From Paenibacillus endoradicis (GTDB lineage Bacteria > Bacillota > Bacilli > Paenibacillales > Paenibacillaceae): a DNA stretch of 64,000 nt. The stretch's first letter is position 1. Every line of letters begins with the position of its first letter. The notes below the pieces were generated by a model. The model had not been told where the DNA came from. It made no database searches and saw only the letters and a list, made by a program, of their open reading frames with translations. Positions 62,150-64,000 of the stretch are shown here, in pieces. The position numbers and the translations under genes were made by a program. The DNA is taken from the NCBI RefSeq assembly GCF_024721975.1, contig NZ_JANQBB010000002.1, positions 930,001-994,000 of the forward strand, given 5' to 3'.

Positions 62150-64000
62150 TTATTCATATTTACACAGTAATAAACTTGTATTTGAACCCGTTAAAGAAAC
62201 TGCATTTACAAGTACTCGTTCAATATTGGCATCTATAATTTGTGTTGTAGCTTCCTCAGTTAATTGAGGTATACGGCCATTCTCCATCGACAAAATTGCA
62301 GTAATCATCTGGAAGCCAGCAGCTGCACCTTGTGCCTCGCCCATTACATGCTTACAAGATGATACGTATGGATTAGCATCATAAAATAAATTTGCCACAC
62401 TCGCTCTTTCTCCAAAATCAGCATGAGCTATTTCTGATTGTGCTACAAATACAGCATCTATCTGATTAGCTGAAACATCGCTCTCGAGCAACGCGATCTC
62501 CATTGCTCTTTCAATACCTCTACTAGACTGATTAATACCGCCATCCTGATTAGCGTCATAAGTTCTTCCATAGCCTTTAATCTCTGCATAAATAGGAACC
62601 TTACGTGTTAATGCACTTGTAAGTGTCTCTACGATAATTGCAGTTGCACCTTCACCTATGGTTAACTTTGATAACTGATGTTCCAGTGACTTGCTTGCTC
62701 CGCTATTTTCTAACCAGCCTGAATCCTTATAACCACTAATAAGAAGTGGAGTAAGCACATCTGCAGCAATAGATAAAATCGCATCTGCATCACCATTTCT
62801 CAAATGCTCATATGCCATACATACGGAGGAGGAGAAAGAAGCATGACCATCCACAACCGTAGAGCTAACTCCTAGAGCCTGTGTATGCATTGCAACCTGA
62901 CCTGCTGCTTGATTAAATACTGTATTCGGAAAATATGCGGGATTAGCTGCTACTGCTCCTTCATTCATTACAGGAATATAGAAGTTTTCTAAACTTTCCA
63001 TCGTTCCATTTGCTGTTCCCAAAATAACCCCCACATGTGAAGCATTCTTAGAAGTAATCTCTAATTGACCATTCTTTAATGCTTCCATTGCTACCGATAC
63101 TGCGAGCTTACTAAGCTTATCCATTCTTCTTGCTTCTTTTCTAGCAATGTAAGATGTCGAGTCATAATGTTGAATAGCACTTACTTCGGTATTCATTCCT
63201 TCTGCATCACGAAACATAGAAAAAGGGCTATCTTCTGATGCACTGACAGCATTCCAAAAAGCATCTATATCCGTACCTACGGCACCGATTTGTGCCATAC
63301 CTGTTATAACAATTCGTTCTTCTGACTGTTTTTCTAGGTTAGTTGATAATGCAACAGAATACGGATCATATTTTCTAAAGACGACTGAACAGTTGTTGCC
63401 ACCGAAAGCGAAATTATTGGAAATTGCATAATCTAATTGCTGTTGATGTAATGCCATATTAGGGGTGTAGTCTAGATCGCATTCTGGATCTGGCGTAGTG
63501 AAGTTTGCTGTAGGTGGGATAATATTATGAAATAAAGATAGGACAGTTACAATTCCTTCAACTGCACCAGCGGCACCTAATAAATGCCCAATCATTGATT
63601 TGGTGCTACTGACCTTCACTTGTTGTGCTGCATTTTCTCCGAGTGCTCGTTTGATTGCCATAGTTTCTGCACTATCATTTTTAGGTGTTCCTGTACCATG
63701 ACCATTAATATAATCAATGTCTTCAGGCTGAATACCGCTCTTTTCAATTGCCTTACGAATAGCACGACTGGCACCTTCACCTTCTGGATGCGGTGCTGTT
63801 GGATGGTAGCCATCCGCAGACAAACCAAATTCCAATACTTCTGCAAAAATATTAGCCTGGCGAGCTCTTGCATGTTCCTCATTTTCCAGAACTAGTATTC
63901 CCGCTCCTTCACCAAGCGAGAGTCCATCCCGATCTCCTGAATAAGGCTTGCAAGCCTCACTTGATAAAGACTGTAAGGAATGGAAACCAGCAACAGCAAG
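62150..64000 (-). CDS. Fused ketosynthase, active KS plus chain-length-factor-like KS (5' end beyond window)
   Basis: The frame is open from 62150 to base 64000 with no stop or likely start, so the N-terminus lies outside. Visible part is 616 residues. The first KS shows SGDRDGLSLGEGAGILVLEN, then INGHGTGTPKND (His) and STKSMIGHLLGAAGAVE (His), so it looks active; its Cys is out of view. The second KS (from ERIVITGMAQIGAVGTDIDA) reads VVDGHASFSS where the Cys should be, AQSEIAH in place of HGTGT, and KHVMGEAQGAAAG in place of KSMIGHLLGAAG, so all three catalytic residues are lost. An active plus an inactive KS fused in one chain resembles the KS and chain length factor of type II polyketide synthases. 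First visible gene of the operon. Confidence 0.88.
   Translation of the reverse strand, partial: LAVAGFHSLQSLSSEACKPYSGDRDGLSLGEGAGILVLENEEHARARQANIFAEVLEFGLSADGYHPTAPHPEGEGASRAIRKAIEKSGIQPEDIDYINGHGTGTPKNDSAETMAIKRALGENAAQQVKVSSTKSMIGHLLGAAGAVEGIVTVLSLFHNIIPPTANFTTPDPECDLDYTPNMALHQQQLDYAISNNFAFGGNNCSVVFRKYDPYSVALSTNLEKQSEERIVITGMAQIGAVGTDIDAFWNAVSASEDSPFSMFRDAEGMNTEVSAIQHYDSTSYIARKEARRMDKLSKLAVSVAMEALKNGQLEITSKNASHVGVILGTANGTMESLENFYIPVMNEGAVAANPAYFPNTVFNQAAGQVAMHTQALGVSSTVVDGHASFSSSVCMAYEHLRNGDADAILSIAADVLTPLLISGYKDSGWLENSGASKSLEHQLSKLTIGEGATAIIVETLTSALTRKVPIYAEIKGYGRTYDANQDGGINQSSRGIERAMEIALLESDVSANQIDAVFVAQSEIAHADFGERASVANLFYDANPYVSSCKHVMGEAQGAAAGFQMITAILSMENGRIPQLTEEATTQIIDANIERVLVNAVSLTGSNTSLLLCKYE

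Noticed and set aside
1..64000. CRISPR arrays, prophage, insertion sequences
   Set aside because: No array of short repeats with regular spacers, no transposase or integrase frame, no phage structural gene was seen.

Overview
The window looks like a chromosomal segment of a low-G+C, spore-former-type Gram-positive bacterium, most likely a member of Paenibacillaceae. Reasons: the Bacillales order sigW-rsiW-cdaA-cdaR-glmM-glmS with a glmS ribozyme; three C-terminal SLH domains on a 2,110-residue surface protein; a YesM/YesN two-component pair embedded in an LplB/YtcP-type sugar ABC operon; and strong AGGAGG ribosome sites before almost every gene. No prophage, insertion sequence or CRISPR array was seen.

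Layout. 1-20.7 kb is accessory: the N-terminal part of a sensor kinase (cut by the left edge), a zinc alcohol dehydrogenase with its TetR regulator and matching operators, an orphan DUF4157 protein of the type linked to contractile injection systems, a DoxX/HxlR divergent pair, an AraC-GyrI regulator, a HAD nucleotidase, a TetR/SDR divergent pair, a BcrA-like ABC exporter with two paralogous ATPases, a PadR regulator, a YhgE/Pip-like permease, an ECF42-type sigma factor with two YciI genes and an alpha/beta hydrolase. 20.8-24.8 kb holds a secreted GH26 mannanase behind a cre box, flanked by two direct copies of a YjbR-family gene, one of them a decayed remnant. 24.9-31.3 kb is one giant cell-wall nuclease/nucleotidase.

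31.3-44.4 kb is core genome, read leftward: ppc, htrA, sigW, rsiW, cdaA, cdaR, glmM and glmS. It sets c-di-AMP level, amino-sugar supply for the wall and the envelope-stress response. Two things stand out here: a glmS ribozyme whose P1 arm carries an insertion of about 230 nt, and two overlapping SigW-type promoters placed between sigW and rsiW, so that they would drive the anti-sigma gene rather than sigW. Two 172-bp tandem copies of the terminator region follow glmS.

45.0-53.9 kb has four tRNA genes (Arg, Pro and two Gly), remnants of broken genes including a carbohydrate-binding-domain protein, and a five-gene sugar uptake and sensing operon whose two promoters share a direct-repeat operator.

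54.1-64.0 kb is a leftward gene set reaching past the right edge: a fused ketosynthase whose second half has lost its catalytic residues (a chain-length-factor-like fusion), a KAS III homologue with Glu in place of the active-site His, a CrtI-like desaturase, an MFS exporter, an RND pump and a small flavoprotein. The first four read as a candidate polyene or lipid-type biosynthetic cluster with its own export. This is the best lead for an undescribed system.
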